Source: Synchiropus splendidus (taxonomy: Eukaryota; Chordata; Actinopteri; Syngnathiformes; Callionymidae). Taken from it: a stretch of DNA of 64,000 nt. The position numbers and the translations under genes are program-made. The stretch spans positions 3,478,563 through 3,542,562 of the forward strand of contig NC_071348.1 of NCBI RefSeq assembly GCF_027744825.2, given 5' to 3'. This document shows, piece after piece, positions 51,417 through 63,047 of the stretch. Within the stretch, counting starts at the first letter, position 1. Each line of letters begins with the position of its first letter. Below the pieces are notes generated by a model. It worked only from the letters and a program-made list of their open reading frames with translations. It did no database searches and was not told where the DNA came from.

Positions 51417-51847
51417 CAGAGGTGGGCAATTACATATATATTGTTATATATTGTGACCGCTGAGAGGGGCCGTCAAACCCCAAGAAAGGAGGGAAAGTGA
51501 AAATCTTACCCACAAATTTGCCTTTTTATTTTAAACCACATTCCATTTAAATAGTCTCCATGTGTTTCATACATTTCAAAATCTACTTTCAATTCTGATA
51601 TATTTTAAGAGAGAAGAAATACTCGGAAAAGACAAACAATTATAAGAAATAAAAAAAAAAAATCAAATGAGGAAGTTATGTTTCAGTTGCATCATAATGA
51701 ACTGCAGAAACAATGCACAGGACAAAAATGTCAGAGACCGCAACAATGTCAGTTTTATTAGTTAGTTTTACTCTGACAGCAGGAGGGCCACATAAATACA
51801 GTCAAAGGGCCACATTTGGCCCCCGGGTCGCACGTTGCCCAGGTCTG
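51417..51847. mobile_element. Non-autonomous hAT-like element with near-perfect 8-bp target duplication
   Basis: The left end CAGAGGTGGGCAATTA and the right end (read on the minus strand) CAGACCTGGGCAACGT form an imperfect terminal inverted repeat. Flanks GTCTCAAG (51409-51416) and GTCTGTAG (51848-51855) match at six of eight bases, the duplication length of hAT elements. The inside is non-coding and contains the GGCCCCCGGG block typical of Charlie-like ends. Length is 431 bp. Confidence 0.65.
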
Positions 51848-51877
51848 GTCTGTAGAGATTTTCCGCTCCAGTCCTTG

Positions 51878-52152
51878 TTAGTTGCAGTGGACGGTGATAG
51901 ATCGACGAGGACCGAACCAACATTGCCTGAAAGAGGTGGGATTCTCCTGAAATGAATCTACTCCACCTCTGACTTCACACTGCATTCTGAGAGTTTGCAG
52001 CAGTTGGGCAACTCCACAACATCCGCATGTTGAGCAACTCATGCTCCCTGGAAGCCCAAGAACATACAGGGTGTTCTGGTAAGGAAGCTTCACCCACCAT
52101 TCATTGATGTGAAGCCTCTGATCATTTCGAGGGCCGATAAGAGAATTGCCCG
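51878..52152 (-). CDS. Unrecognised cysteine-rich terminal exon
   Basis: On the minus strand a strong acceptor (ATCTTTCAG) opens a 90-codon frame in phase 1 that ends at a TAA at 51878. It contains WWVKLPYQNTLYVLG, SMSCSTCGCCGVAQ, LRMQCEV, SFRQCWFG and the terminal VHCN: seven cysteines with a CSTCGCC core. I do not recognise the family. A possible first exon, beginning MILLQVLSPTTFLIFW near 52535, looks like a signal peptide and could join in phase 1 by a weak donor, giving a small secreted protein. AATAAA (minus strand, 51759-51754) lies 120 bp downstream, inside the hAT-like element. Could be a gene fragment or a chance frame. Confidence 0.35.
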
Positions 52153-53021
52153 CTGAAAGATAAAGTATCAGAGACGTCCGGTTCAAATCCTGCAACTCCA
52201 CGTGCTACAGATTCAGTAATGCAATAAACACATTTGTCTCTGAGGCTTGAACTTGGTCTGTTGCTTCAGAGCAGGGATGAGCTGTCAGTTCAGACACGAA
52301 CATCTGACAGCTTTCAGAAGGCAGCTGTTTTAAGAGAGAAGTGCTATCAGAATGCTATCTGCACATATCTGCCCGAATACAACCACAGATGCTCACATTC
52401 ACCACCTCCTCTGTGGTGCTACTGGGTGAGATTGGCGTCTAACCCGTGGTGCCGAGGTCTAATACTGAGACACCATGTCCAAAAGATAAGAAATGTTGTG
52501 GGGGAGAGAACCTGCAGAAGGATCATCTGCAAAGACAAGAAGTGGTCAGGTTAATAAAGAGCACAGGAAGTTACTTTGTGGTAGAATGTGAGACATTCAC
52601 CACACAACCATGGAGGTGCTGTTGAAATTCACAGATGTCTTGCTCAACTTCCTCGTCCGCGAAGCCTTCAGAAAGGCAGATAACAAAAACATGTTTTTAT
52701 GAAATGAACCAGCCAGGGAGGCAGAGTGGGGGCAGGGGGAGCAGGGTTGAGATGCATTCACGTTTGGACCCTTTACATTACAGGATCGAAAGGACATTCC
52801 AATATGAGACATTTAAGACAACGACGACTGTATCCAAGGACACAACTGCAGTCATTTATTTGAGGCTACAATCTCAGTGAATGGAAGGTTAAAAAAAACA
52901 AAAGGCATCAAGAAGCAACTGCCATAAATGAGTGACAAATGAAACACGTCACCACACATCTGTGGCGAGCTCATTGTCCAGTAAAACAATCCCACCAGTT
53001 CCTGCTTGTCTGTTGTCCTCA
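52153..53021. other. Region between the cysteine-rich exon and lin37
   Basis: Non-coding as far as I can tell, except for the possible upstream exon of the cysteine-rich gene near 52.53 kb. The lin37 poly(A) signal (AATAAA on the minus strand) is at 52860-52855. Confidence 0.4.
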
Positions 53022-55371
53022 CTAATGATCGTAGAGGTCCTTCATTTCCTTGAGGATCTTGATGCTCTCCCCGTACCTCAGCTGGTTCCTGTTGGAGCAC
53101 TCCTTCCACCTCAAGGGACAAACACAGTTTCATTCATATTAGTGACAAACCACTGAGGGCAACAAGTGCCAGGCACAGGGATGATGATGATGCGCCACTT
53201 CTGCTTCACAGAACTGTTCCTTTCTCTGCCAGTTTCATGATCTCATCTGCTTCAACTTTGGGTCTCTTCTTGTTTTTGTTTCTGCCCTCGGTGCCGGGCG
53301 TCAAGCTCGGATTTTCAAACAGGGCGTCCAAAGCCCCGCCCCCAGCCTGCTCCTCTCAGAGACACGCCACAGCAACCACTGACTTAACAACTTGCTTCAT
53401 AAAAAACAAGCTGTAAACATCTATTTGTTTTTTAAAAACGCCGCACCTGACTCCAAAACGGCGACGGATCCAGTTGGTTAGATAAATAAATAATTTTTAA
53501 AATATATACGCTCGGACCCACGGGAGCATCACAGCATCCCTAATATGAAGGATTGTCTCTGGATTAAATCAAAACCACAGTAATTCTGATCCAAGTTAAG
53601 CGATTTTGTTGGATTCTGCAAGCGCTGTGTGCCGTGCAGCGACATCAATAAAGACTTAGGTCACATGAATAACATTTTTAAAAAGCGATTCAAATGGTGT
53701 TCACACGAAAAAAAGTGTCAACTGCCGCTTTCCTGTTTGAGGTGAAACACCGGTGACGTTCTAGCAAACTTACTTCTGTCTGATTCTTTTCCAGCGCTCC
53801 ATATGGTCGCACAGCAGAGATCCAGAGGCAGGTGCAGACTGAGTCGACTGCAGGAAAACAGAGAAGTATGAATCACGCTTTTCACTTGAACATGAGCAGT
53901 AGTCAAGTTAAAAAAAAACAAAAAAACATCATCAACAGGTGAGTCCTAAATATTGCACATGGAGAATATATTTAGTTGAAATAGACACATCCATTTCTGA
54001 CATTATTTATTTATTTAACAATTGCTTTGTTGCATTTACAATTTACCATGAAAGTGGATGATGAAAGCAGGGGGTGGTTGTTTTAAACAGGGATGAGTTC
54101 GATCACTCTTTTCCCCCCGCCTCCCCCTCAACTTGAGTCCAGCACATGAGACGGTTTCTTACCGTACTTATGGCGGGTTTTTCACTAGGTGGGATTCTCA
54201 GATTGATCGGCTCCCCAGATGAAGTGCAGGGCCCCACAACAGGAGGAGGGAGTTTGTAAACATTCTGATCTTTTCCATTCATCATGTCTGCAACCTGGTG
54301 TCCAAAGCAAGTGGGAGGGAAAACACAGCATTTACCAAAGCAGCCACACAACAAAATTCATGTGTCAATATCATTAGATTAGAAATTAAAATCTGCTATC
54401 ATGGCGGCAGCTATTGACAATTCAATCTGTGGTCAGAGCCACTCCCATGTGGTGACTTCAACAAAAAGGTTTTGAGCTTAACAACCATTTCAACAGGAGA
54501 TGGATTCCCCAAAACGAAGCTCACCTCGTCTTCTGGCATGCTGTGAGAAGGACTTATTGAACTGACATCTGGTTCTCGAACAGTGGGATTGTTCCTCATC
54601 CAGGCGCGGCAGATAGGATAGAGAGGCGTGGCGGTGTTGAACTGGGCCAAATCCACGCTGCGGTCAAACAGCTTGATGATGTAGGCATCTGACCATTTAG
54701 GGAACAGCTGTTAATACGCAGAGAAGGACGTCACATTGAAGAGACGCCGCCTACAATCTGGTAATAAAGATTCACTTTGTTTATGCTGGTTGCTCTCTGG
54801 TATTCCGTCATCCATCTCCTTCCGTTTCTTTCTCCGATGCTGTGAAAATCTGGACGACTGCCTGTAGAAGAGTCAAACAAAACAATGAAACGACCAATAC
54901 TTCACATGAACCTATTCAGTTTTCTTGCGCTTATAAATCAGAAATGTACCTTTTTGAGGCTGATAATGGTGAAAGGTCCCTTAAAAGAGGATTGTGTTAA
55001 ACACTCTGAATAACAAACACTGAATAACTTCTGGATCTAATAAAATACGCCTCTTACTTGTTCAGTGACTCCACTGACAGCTTCCCGGCGTCACACTCAT
55101 TTTGCTCCCTGTTCAAAGCACAACAGATGAATTGATGAAATATAGCTTCAAAACACAAGTCCACCTACCGTTCACTGTTACTTTTTTCCACCAGTCCTTT
55201 TAACACAGCATCAAGCCGGCTGCGCGCTCCACTGCACTCCGAGTCTACACGCAATTGACACAACATTTAGAATGCAGACGCCAGTCGAGCTGCTCTGACG
55301 ATGTTATTACGAGGCTCTCAAGAGCGGAAGAACTTACCTGATCTTTCAGATTTAATCTTGACGTGGTGCAT
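53022..55371 (-). CDS. lin37: LIN37, MuvB/DREAM complex subunit
   Basis: Nine coding exons on the minus strand: 55371-55338, 55244-55169, 55108-55058, 54979-54950, 54861-54776, 54688-54525, 54294-54163, 53847-53774 and 53109-53022; 244 residues, close to the human length. It starts [12 protein letters not shown] and has [13 protein letters not shown], then [11 protein letters not shown], the central [27 protein letters not shown] and the C-terminal [20 protein letters not shown] followed by [12 protein letters not shown]. These blocks identify LIN37, a core MuvB subunit that represses cell-cycle genes in quiescent cells as part of DREAM, in the nucleus. It starts head-to-head with proser3, 650 bp apart, as part of a conserved block with hspb6 and psenen. 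The exon 9 acceptor (CTTGAG) has a weak tract but the phase fits. Confidence 0.95.
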
Positions 55372-55674
55372 ATTGAGCTTTACGGACCTTTTCTTCAGAA
55401 TATAGCTGAAACACAACCTTGGCAAGTAGACAATAGGTCGTTCGCTTAGTAGCGTTGCTGGCGATCAATTGTATGCGCAAACTCCAACTTGCTTCTCTGG
55501 AGCCCAACAAAGTGCTGCTATTTTGTCGTCACACTCCTCCAAAACGGTTAATAAATGTGATAATGTCACTCACTCCGTCGTGCTAAACGCTTTAGCTTAG
55601 TAGCTGCTAAGATTATTATACACGGCAGCGACAAGACTTTCCTCTTCCGCGCGTTGACGTGTTTCTAGTTAATG

Positions 55675-55753
55675 ATTGGTGGATTGGGATTAAAAGATCA
55701 GCGTGTAATTGGTCAATTGCAGTGCCTGTCAAAATGTCCTCGTTGCCTATTGG
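55675..55753 (-). promoter_or_regulatory. Cluster of CCAAT boxes in the lin37/proser3 bidirectional promoter
   Basis: ATTGG occurs at 55675, 55683, 55708 and 55749 on the plus strand, so CCAAT reads toward lin37. Two gaps of 33 and 41 bp fit the spacing of NF-Y sites in cell-cycle promoters. TGACGTG, a CRE-like motif, lies at 55655. Binding is inferred. Confidence 0.55.
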
Positions 55754-56022
55754 GTAACAGCTCTGAGGGCTCGTAGGAACAAACGTAAACAGGAACGATT
55801 CTGGTTTTGTTCTGTTGTTTGTCACATGCCTTTCTTTTTTGGGAAGTTTTGTGTCGCTTCCAAGATAAGATCGTGCTTGTAGTTAACTTTTTTTTCTTCC
55901 ACGGTTTTCGTTAGCGCAATATCTTTTTCAACATGAACGATTCTCGCTGCTTGTTCGGTAACTGGATGTTTTGTTGGGAAGATTCCAGATTGACGAGACA
56001 TTTTTAACTTTAATTTACTAGT

Positions 56023-59000
56023 ATGAAACCCAGGTAAAAATACGCAACTATTTTGCAAAAGAATTCCTCTTCTCATCTGGGAATAAATGACGTGTCTTTA
56101 CAGAAAAAAGAGCAGCACTCCTCAAACGCCACCAAAGGTTGGGAAAACTTCCTCGAGCAAGTCTGACTATCTGTCTGGGAAAAATACAAAACAAGTAATT
56201 CTTTTACTTTTAAGAAGTATTTTTAAGAATTTGTTTGATGCTTTTGTTTTACCCGCACAGACAGTGATCCCCAAACATCCAAGCCACACTGAGGAGCAAG
56301 GTCAATGGTGAAATGGCGACAGACAACAGGAGAATATTAGTCTTTCAATAAGTGTTAATTGTGAATCTTCCTTCCAGGATCGCAGTGTCCAGCCAAGGAG
56401 AACCTGAAGTACAACCTCTAGTGAACACAGATGTGGGATCTCAGCAGGACTCTGTGTTGGCAAAGTATATTATTTAACCCTTGCTTACTCTGTAGTTTAT
56501 TTTCACATGTACCTCCATTGATGGCGACTGACTTCACAGGTACATTGACCGGTTTCGCTACGGGCAACCACAGAGTCGAGAGCAGCGCCAACAGATGGCT
56601 TCTGTCAGACAAGAGAAATCGCCCTTCTGGTGGACCACAGCTTCATCTTTACCTCCGGTTTCCACAACAGAGACGAGATATGAAGGTATTTTCCAGTGTG
56701 GTCTGTGCCCGCTGATTGAAATTCTAGATGTACGAAGTACAACAAAGAATCATGGTGTTTTCGTAGATGATTTAAGTTACAGAAACTATGAATATTTCTG
56801 ATGATATACTGTCCATGTTGCAGATGACTAAAAAAGTATTTGTGTTTTCTTTTATTCTCCTTTGGTTTGGCGGCCATTCTCCAGAGGTTTTAGATGTTGA
56901 CCAGCATGAGCGATCCCAAAGTGTGAGTCCATTTTTTTATTTGTTAAAAACGAACATATATGGTTGAAAACCAAGTGTCAAATGAGTTGAAACTGGAGCT
57001 GAATGACAGTCCTCCAAGTCTTTATTAAATCAACACAAATGACCACGAGGAGACGGTTTCAAAAATTGAGACATTGTTTTGTAATACTGCTCCATTTATT
57101 ATTCATCTGTGCTGCCATTTTTGGGTAACTGCTAAGGAGAAACAAGCTCGGATGCTGCCTTCAAGTCGACATAATCCGATGGAGATGCCGTTACGTGTAT
57201 TCATGTGGTGTTGCATAAACACTGGCTGAAGTGAAAGGGTCATAAACTCCCTCCTTCTCCCAGATTCTGTCTGACGTCTCCCTGGGTGACTTGGATGACC
57301 TGGAAATCCTACAACTTCAAGAGAGGGCCAGCAGATTACTGCGGACTGAGTACGGTGGAGGATGTCAGAATTACAACACAATAATTCAGTGACTGATTCT
57401 CATTCCGTTGGACTCCCTAGTGGGGACTGTTCCGTCTACGATGACTCTCCACCCGTCTCCTCCGAGGGCCTGGGCTGCACTGATTTTCATCTCCCTAGTT
57501 TTGACGATCCAATACAAAGACTTTCATCAGCGAGTTTGCTTAAAACTACCAGTAAGTCTCCTCATGGTTGTGTGGTCAACAAGTGATATTTACAGTATAA
57601 GGTAGACTGCTTTTTTTAATGTCTGTTATGTAATATTTAGTGGACAATTCCTCTTTTTCATGCTTTCATTTCTTGTCTGCCTGTGATGTCTCCTATAAAC
57701 GGAAGGGTTGGGGTCAGACGGCGCTCCAACGATGCCCTCTGGTGTCCCTGCGCGACCGGAGGACGACATTCTATTTCAGTGGCGTTTGAGAAGAAAGATG
57801 GAACGAGCCGAACAGCCACACCTCAGCTTTGATGCTGCCACTCACGGCTGGCAGCGCCTCAGTCTGCACCAGTCGCCTGCTGATGGACATGATTATGTAT
57901 ATTCATGATGCGCTCCGGTTCTGTTTACTGTCATTTTTAATGTAGGTTTTCCTTTTGTGTCTGCAACAGAAAGAGAAACAACCAGAAGCACCCTCTCGTC
58001 TCCCTCAAGTTGAATCGACAGATCCGATCCGTCCTCCAGTATTGGCCACTTTTCATATGGAGTCTGTGGCTCATGTTCCTTCACACATGTATTTGCTGTG
58101 TGATATCTTACCGTGCCCCGTCAGATCAGCCGTCAATCGACAGGTGGAGCCCCCGGAACAGTCTGGTCCCTGTCCTCACACGACCCCTGAAGAAGCTGTT
58201 AACCTGATGGGGGAATCTAAGCACATTCCAGCTGGATCGCTGACTCAATCCAAACCTGTGGAAGCGCTGCCCAGGCAACAAAACAAGACGGACAAACGCC
58301 GCAAAGACACATCTTCAGAGAGCAGGAGGTCGAACACAAAGCAGAAGAAACCAACAAGGTTCACAGAATCATTAACAGACGGAGATTTAACAGCAGTGCT
58401 TGATCTGGTTTTATTGTGACAGATGTTCGGCAGGAGCGCAACACGCCGAACTCCAAAGCACAACAAACGACCAGTCTGCTCATCACAGACTTCCCAAAAA
58501 GGCAATGCCTTCAACTGTGCTGCAGCAAAAGGAAAGGCGCCAAGATTCTTCCAGGGACAGACGTGCGGGAGGGGATCCGCCGTCTCCAGTCCACAGCGCT
58601 TTGCAACAGGTGATGTGCTTCATCTGTGGGATGTATTAGCTTGTTTATCAGGCTGTTATGTGCACAAGTCACTGAAATACGCATCAGACCTTCGACTGTT
58701 ATTGCCTTGGCTACAGCAAATACAATGAAACCTGTTCCATCTCGTCATATATTGAACTCATGTGTGTCTTTATGCAACTTCTGCTTCAAACCTAACAAAG
58801 ATGCTGCTTTTAAAAACATGGTTTTATGCCTCAAAAGGTCATTCTTTTTCTCCACACCTGTGTGTTTCCCTCTGGTTTCCTACCACGGTCCAAAAGCAAA
58901 CAGTGGTTGACGTGAGTGCGAGCTTGAAAGGCTGACAGTCCGTGACCCCGCCTTTTTTAGAAGGGGCTGTTGGGCCACATAAACACAGGCAAATGCATGT

Positions 59001-59625
59001 GGCCCCCAGCCTCTCTGTTCTCTAAGGAGTCACACTCAAACACTATTAACTTGTGTTGACCAATTGTAAATGATATTTCTGCTCCTAGTTGAACCCATTA
59101 TGAAGGGTGAGAACATTACAGATGTTTTAATCTTCAGCAGGTTGTTTCAGAGGTTTTGTTTCCGACGTCTGCACCTGCGAGCGCTGGTGAATCTGAGTCT
59201 CCTCCCTCAGCTCCACCAGAACCCATAACTCCTTCCTACGATGCTCAAAAGTCGGTGGAGGTCATCTCACAGCTGCTGCAAGAGGCCGAAGGTCAGAGGA
59301 CGCTGGTGAAGAGGGTGACCCTTTGCCCTCTGACCTATTAATAGAGTCCATACTCTGCATTCCTAAAATTTGAACTCTTATTTTGCTACCTGTTAGAGAT
59401 GAGTTTAAAACTTGATTCTTCCCGATCAGATTCCGATGAGAAGGAGTTTGAGGACGACCCTTTGCTGCAAGATCTCAGAAGACAGAGAAGGTGTTTGAAG
59501 GAGCAGATCAGGTAAACCTAAACCTCACACTTGTTCAGAGCCATTCTGACCATCACGTTTTTCTCATCAGTGCTGTGGCGTTACTGCTGGAAGAATTCCC
59601 TCATGAGCAAAGACGCTGTGTCTGA
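56023..59625 (+). CDS. proser3: Proline- and serine-rich protein 3
   Basis: Fourteen exons: 56023-56033, 56104-56194, 56261-56307, 56378-56464, 56540-56685, 56885-56922, 57264-57349, 57421-57551, 57706-57896, 57970-58358, 58423-58609, 59141-59291, 59430-59511 and 59571-59625; phases close at 563 residues. Recognisable blocks are YIDRFRYGQPQSREQRQ, SPPVSSEGLG, PEDDILFQWRLRRKMERA, MYLLCDILPCP, VVSEVLFP and the acidic end DSDEKEFEDDPLLQDLRRQ. These fit PROSER3, a poorly studied protein whose human gene lies beside LIN37 and HSPB6. Exon 3 uses the second GT after GAGCAAGG because only that keeps the frame; the 64-nt intron after exon 10 is very short. The first exon has only 11 coding bases. ATTAAA lies at 59658. 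Function is unknown. Confidence 0.86.
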
Positions 59626-59961
59626 AAGAATCTTTCAATTTTGTTGCAGTAAAATCAATTAAAAGTAAAAAAAAAACAATGTTTGTGTACATTTTTATCT
59701 CACCATTAAAACAACAAAAAATGCACAATGGAAACAGCAATTTAATTGTCTGATATTTACAAAGTTTTGTGACACTTTTTACAACATTGATATGCAGACG
59801 CAGAGCAGTATATACAAACTTCAGAGCAGGGAATATTGGGACGCAGGCTTGGCTGTGTTTTGGCACATGCCGAGTGTGTGTTTATGTAACTAAGGAGCCA
59901 GATATAATCTATCTTGCAGGATGCGTTCAGGTGTCTGTAGAAGTGATTCCCAAACAGGAGA

Positions 59962-60768
59962 TTATGTGAGACTTCTGGGCAGCATTGGTGCAAATATAAT
60001 CAGGACACCGTCAGGAGAGACTGCAGACTCCAGAGCCATTGAATCGACACCTTTGGGAATACGATAGCGACGGTTGAACTGTCGAGTCGTCAAACCGGGT
60101 CCGTCCTTCTGTCCGGACAGAGAGTGAGAAGCGATGGGACACCAGTGCTAAAAGAGCTCGTATAGTTGTGGTTGCAAACTCACCTTTTTCTCTTCATGTT
60201 TTCCCTGTACTTCAACGAAGTCCCCCGTCACTTTGACCAGCAGGTCTTCAGGGTTGAAGTGTTTCACGTCCACTTGGACTGTAAACCCGCTGTCATCGCA
60301 GGAAACCTGCATGAAGGATCGCATCGCTCTTAACATGAGGGTGGACATGTGGCATCAGCTCAGACTGGGACCAAATCATTGAATTTTGAGCTAGGTCGAC
60401 CCAAAACTATTGGATTTATTCAACCTTTTTTGTTGATAATCTACAGGTTTAAATTTCAAGGGTAAATAAAACGTTGATGGTGGATGTATATGATGTATAA
60501 GAACACTGGATTTAAAATAGTTTGATTTAAAAAGATCAAGATTGATAAAAAAAAAGATCATTGTTGTGAGTGTTGGGAAGAACATTTGACTTCAAGGCAT
60601 GCAAAGACTCACCTCAGCTGGGGTGCTGGTGTCAGTCTCTGGGATGAGTAGTTTGGGATCCCAGTTATTTTGGCCGTAAGTCCCGTTAAGTCGAGGAATA
60701 AGAGGAGGAATAACTTTCTCCCATGGGATGCCTCCGGCCGGGAGTGTGGGTGGCAAGATGAAGTCCAT
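59962..60768 (-). CDS. hspb6: Small heat shock protein HSPB6-like (Hsp20)
   Basis: Three coding exons on the minus strand, 60768-60613, 60306-60184 and 60108-59962, give 141 residues. The start is MDFILPPTLPAGG, which follows a short UTR exon (60832 back to about 60900). The alpha-crystallin domain runs from about residue 52 to 135: FTVQVDVKHFNPEDLLVKV, GKHEEKK, FNRRYRIPKGVD and SAVSPDGVLIIFAP. The last is the edge-strand region near the I-x-I/V tail. It is an ATP-independent chaperone, expected mainly in muscle. The position between proser3 and psenen matches the human gene order, supporting hspb6 over hspb1. The N-terminal domain is short and lacks the usual kinase-site context that I would expect, so divergence is high. 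ATTAAA (minus) lies at 59746-59741. Confidence 0.86.
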
Positions 60769-60927
60769 GAAATCTAAAATCCGAGCGGAGGGTGTTAGAT
60801 ACATGTGAAGATGTTCAAGAGCCCAGCTTACCTTCTCCTTGAGTGAAAATGGATCTGGCTGAGCTGCTCCTGCCTGTCTGCCTGCCAGCCAGTCGACGCA
60901 CTGCTGCTCGGCTGACTCCCTCTGAGC

Positions 60928-60933
60928 TTTATA
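60928..60933 (-). promoter_or_regulatory. TATA box of hspb6
   Basis: TATAAA on the minus strand (TTTATA in the plus sequence) sits about 30 bp before a start near 60900. The untranslated exon then ends at 60832 with GAGAAG followed by GTAAGC. A GAATTC inverted pair at 60957 could be a partial heat-shock element. Confidence 0.5.
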
Positions 60934-63047
60934 GTGGAGTTGCATAATGAGTTGGGAATTCACAGCAGGGCACCTTGCTTGTGTTCTGTTCTGGACTTAG
61001 TGGTACCCTTGGGTGTCCAGACAGCAGGACGGAGACAGAGCTGCTGTCATGCGAGCAGCTGCTGCCAGACTTATGTGCGATGATGGCGTTCATTAATGCT
61101 GTCGGAGAAGACGTGTGGACTTTGTGAATGGACCATTCAGGTGCTGCCACAGTAACAGGCTGCCGAGGAAGTCAACGGAAGATCAGTTGTCAAGAAGAGT
61201 TGGACTAAAAATAAGTTGAGGAGACGTTGCCGTGCGTATGTGTGGACGGACAGTGACACATGCCGCAGCACGTGGATGAGAACAGGCCAAAGGACGATGA
61301 TTTGTTCAGAAGGTTCTTCCATTCCACTCATAGTTCCATTGGTTTACAAGATTTGTGTGTAGGGAAACAATAAGGCTCATTATATGTACTGTGTAATGAA
61401 CACACCTGATGGTTTGTTGCAAAAATAATCGCTTGGTATTGGAGTGGATTAAAACATGATCACCTCATCCATTGCCTGGTGGTTGAGATCCCTCCGGACT
61501 TTCACCAAACAGGTGACGGAGAACATTTGCTGACAACTGCTGAGTGCTTTCAAAACAAAGTGAATGACACTGTGTCAGTTTTGGGGCCTGCAATGCATTT
61601 CACTGTGTGCTAGCGGCAGGACTACTAAATAACTTATTCATTTATGTTTTCTTGTTCAGTTTTGAACACATTCTCTGTTATTTCTTGACGATGATGCCAA
61701 CAATGTTCAGAACCGGCATAATGAAACTGCCAAGAATTTAGTTCAGCAAGTTTTTTCTTGTAAATAATAAACAAAAGAATACGGTTTTTATTTGTGTCTT
61801 TATAGTGCAGCAACAACTTTGGAAACCCACATGAGATTTTCCATGGCAATATTTGAGATTCGGTCAAATTGTAAGGATGTCCAAAAACTTTTTTCCGCCA
61901 TTATTGTATCAATACGTTGTAATATTCCGACAGCAGGTGGCAGTAGTGCTACGGAACTTGTAAAAGACGCTCATGAGAGACTTGAAGAAGAAGCTGCTCT
62001 TGGTGGAAGGCATGAAAAACCCTTTAAAATTAAGCTATCGCCTCATTTTTTCACCATAGTCACATTGAGGTCGATTCACAGTCGTGTTTTAAGTACACGT
62101 TATGTTTAATAAAACGTTTGTTTTTTTCCTCACTTTTTTCAACCAGAGCTGGTCACATGACGAATGTGCCAACCTTCCTGTTAAAAGTTGGTTGGGAAAC
62201 TGTTCAATGTTAGTAATTCATACTGAATTGTGAAGAAATGAACAGGGCCCTAATATAATACCACGATTGGCCGAGGTAATTCGAGGGCTCAGAATGATGG
62301 TGCCGAGTCTGGATCTTGTGGCCAACTAACTGAAATTCTTCAGCAAACCTGGAAGCTCTGACGAATTCTGTCCATTAAAGCTGACCATAAACAGTTGTAG
62401 CTTCACATACCTAACATCCATGTGCCTCACAATCAACCCGCTGCTGCTGGCATCTTCCATGTTCGTGCACGTGTCATCAGATCAACGCTATGAGCACATG
62501 CTGTCCTGGTTAGCAATGTCACTTTCCTGACGCCACCAAAAATGGCCACTGATGGTGTAGTAAGTCATGTAGAGTGATGGAGCACAGCGGGACAATTGAT
62601 GGGATTAAGGTATTGAGTTTCACAACAGGCGCCAGTGATGGTCCAGACTTAAGAAGAGCTCTGATGCTGCCGAGAATGAAGTGTGGAGCGCATGCCGTGC
62701 GGATGAGTCACTGCGACATGTGTGTAAATATAACAGCAGATCAGTGCTATTCATTACCTCTACAGAAAACATCACCAGAAATTGTTTCACAATCGTTCTT
62801 TTAATCACCCATTGACAACAGAATCCATAATCAAAAGAACAATTTGGTAGAAAATGTCACTCATTTAAAAGCAAAAACAGTAGATCATCTGCCAATTTAA
62901 TTGCTCAACTCATAACATACAAGGCTGAACAACATTCTTAAAACAACATGAACATGTAACTGTTCCAGGATTCAAGAAACATTCTAGCAATATCATGTTT
63001 AAAGGAAGAGAAGACAAAATATCTACAATGGAATCAGGAACACAGCC
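60934..63047. other. Intergenic region between hspb6 and psenen
   Basis: About 2 kb without an exon that I can support. A stretch near 61770-61910 ending ATGTCCAAAAACTTTTTTCC looks like a worn transposon end. A psenen poly(A) signal (ATTAAA, minus) may be at 62901-62896. Confidence 0.4.

Noticed and set aside
52170..52200. GGTTCAAATCC-like word resembling a tRNA T arm
   Set aside because: No acceptor stem, D arm or anticodon arm can be built around it.
52234..52554. 106-codon plus-strand open frame
   Set aside because: No recognisable domain; it lies opposite the possible minus-strand cysteine-rich gene.
57955..58419. Continuous 154-codon frame taken as the end of proser3
   Set aside because: Reading through to 58419 gives a non-conserved end; splicing at 58358 to 58423 restores the conserved C-terminal blocks with correct phase.
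60592..60963. 123-codon minus-strand frame as the hspb6 N-terminus (start MNSQLIM)
   Set aside because: It reads through an intron with good GTAAGC and TTTTAG borders; spliced, that upstream frame does not join, so translation should start at 60768.
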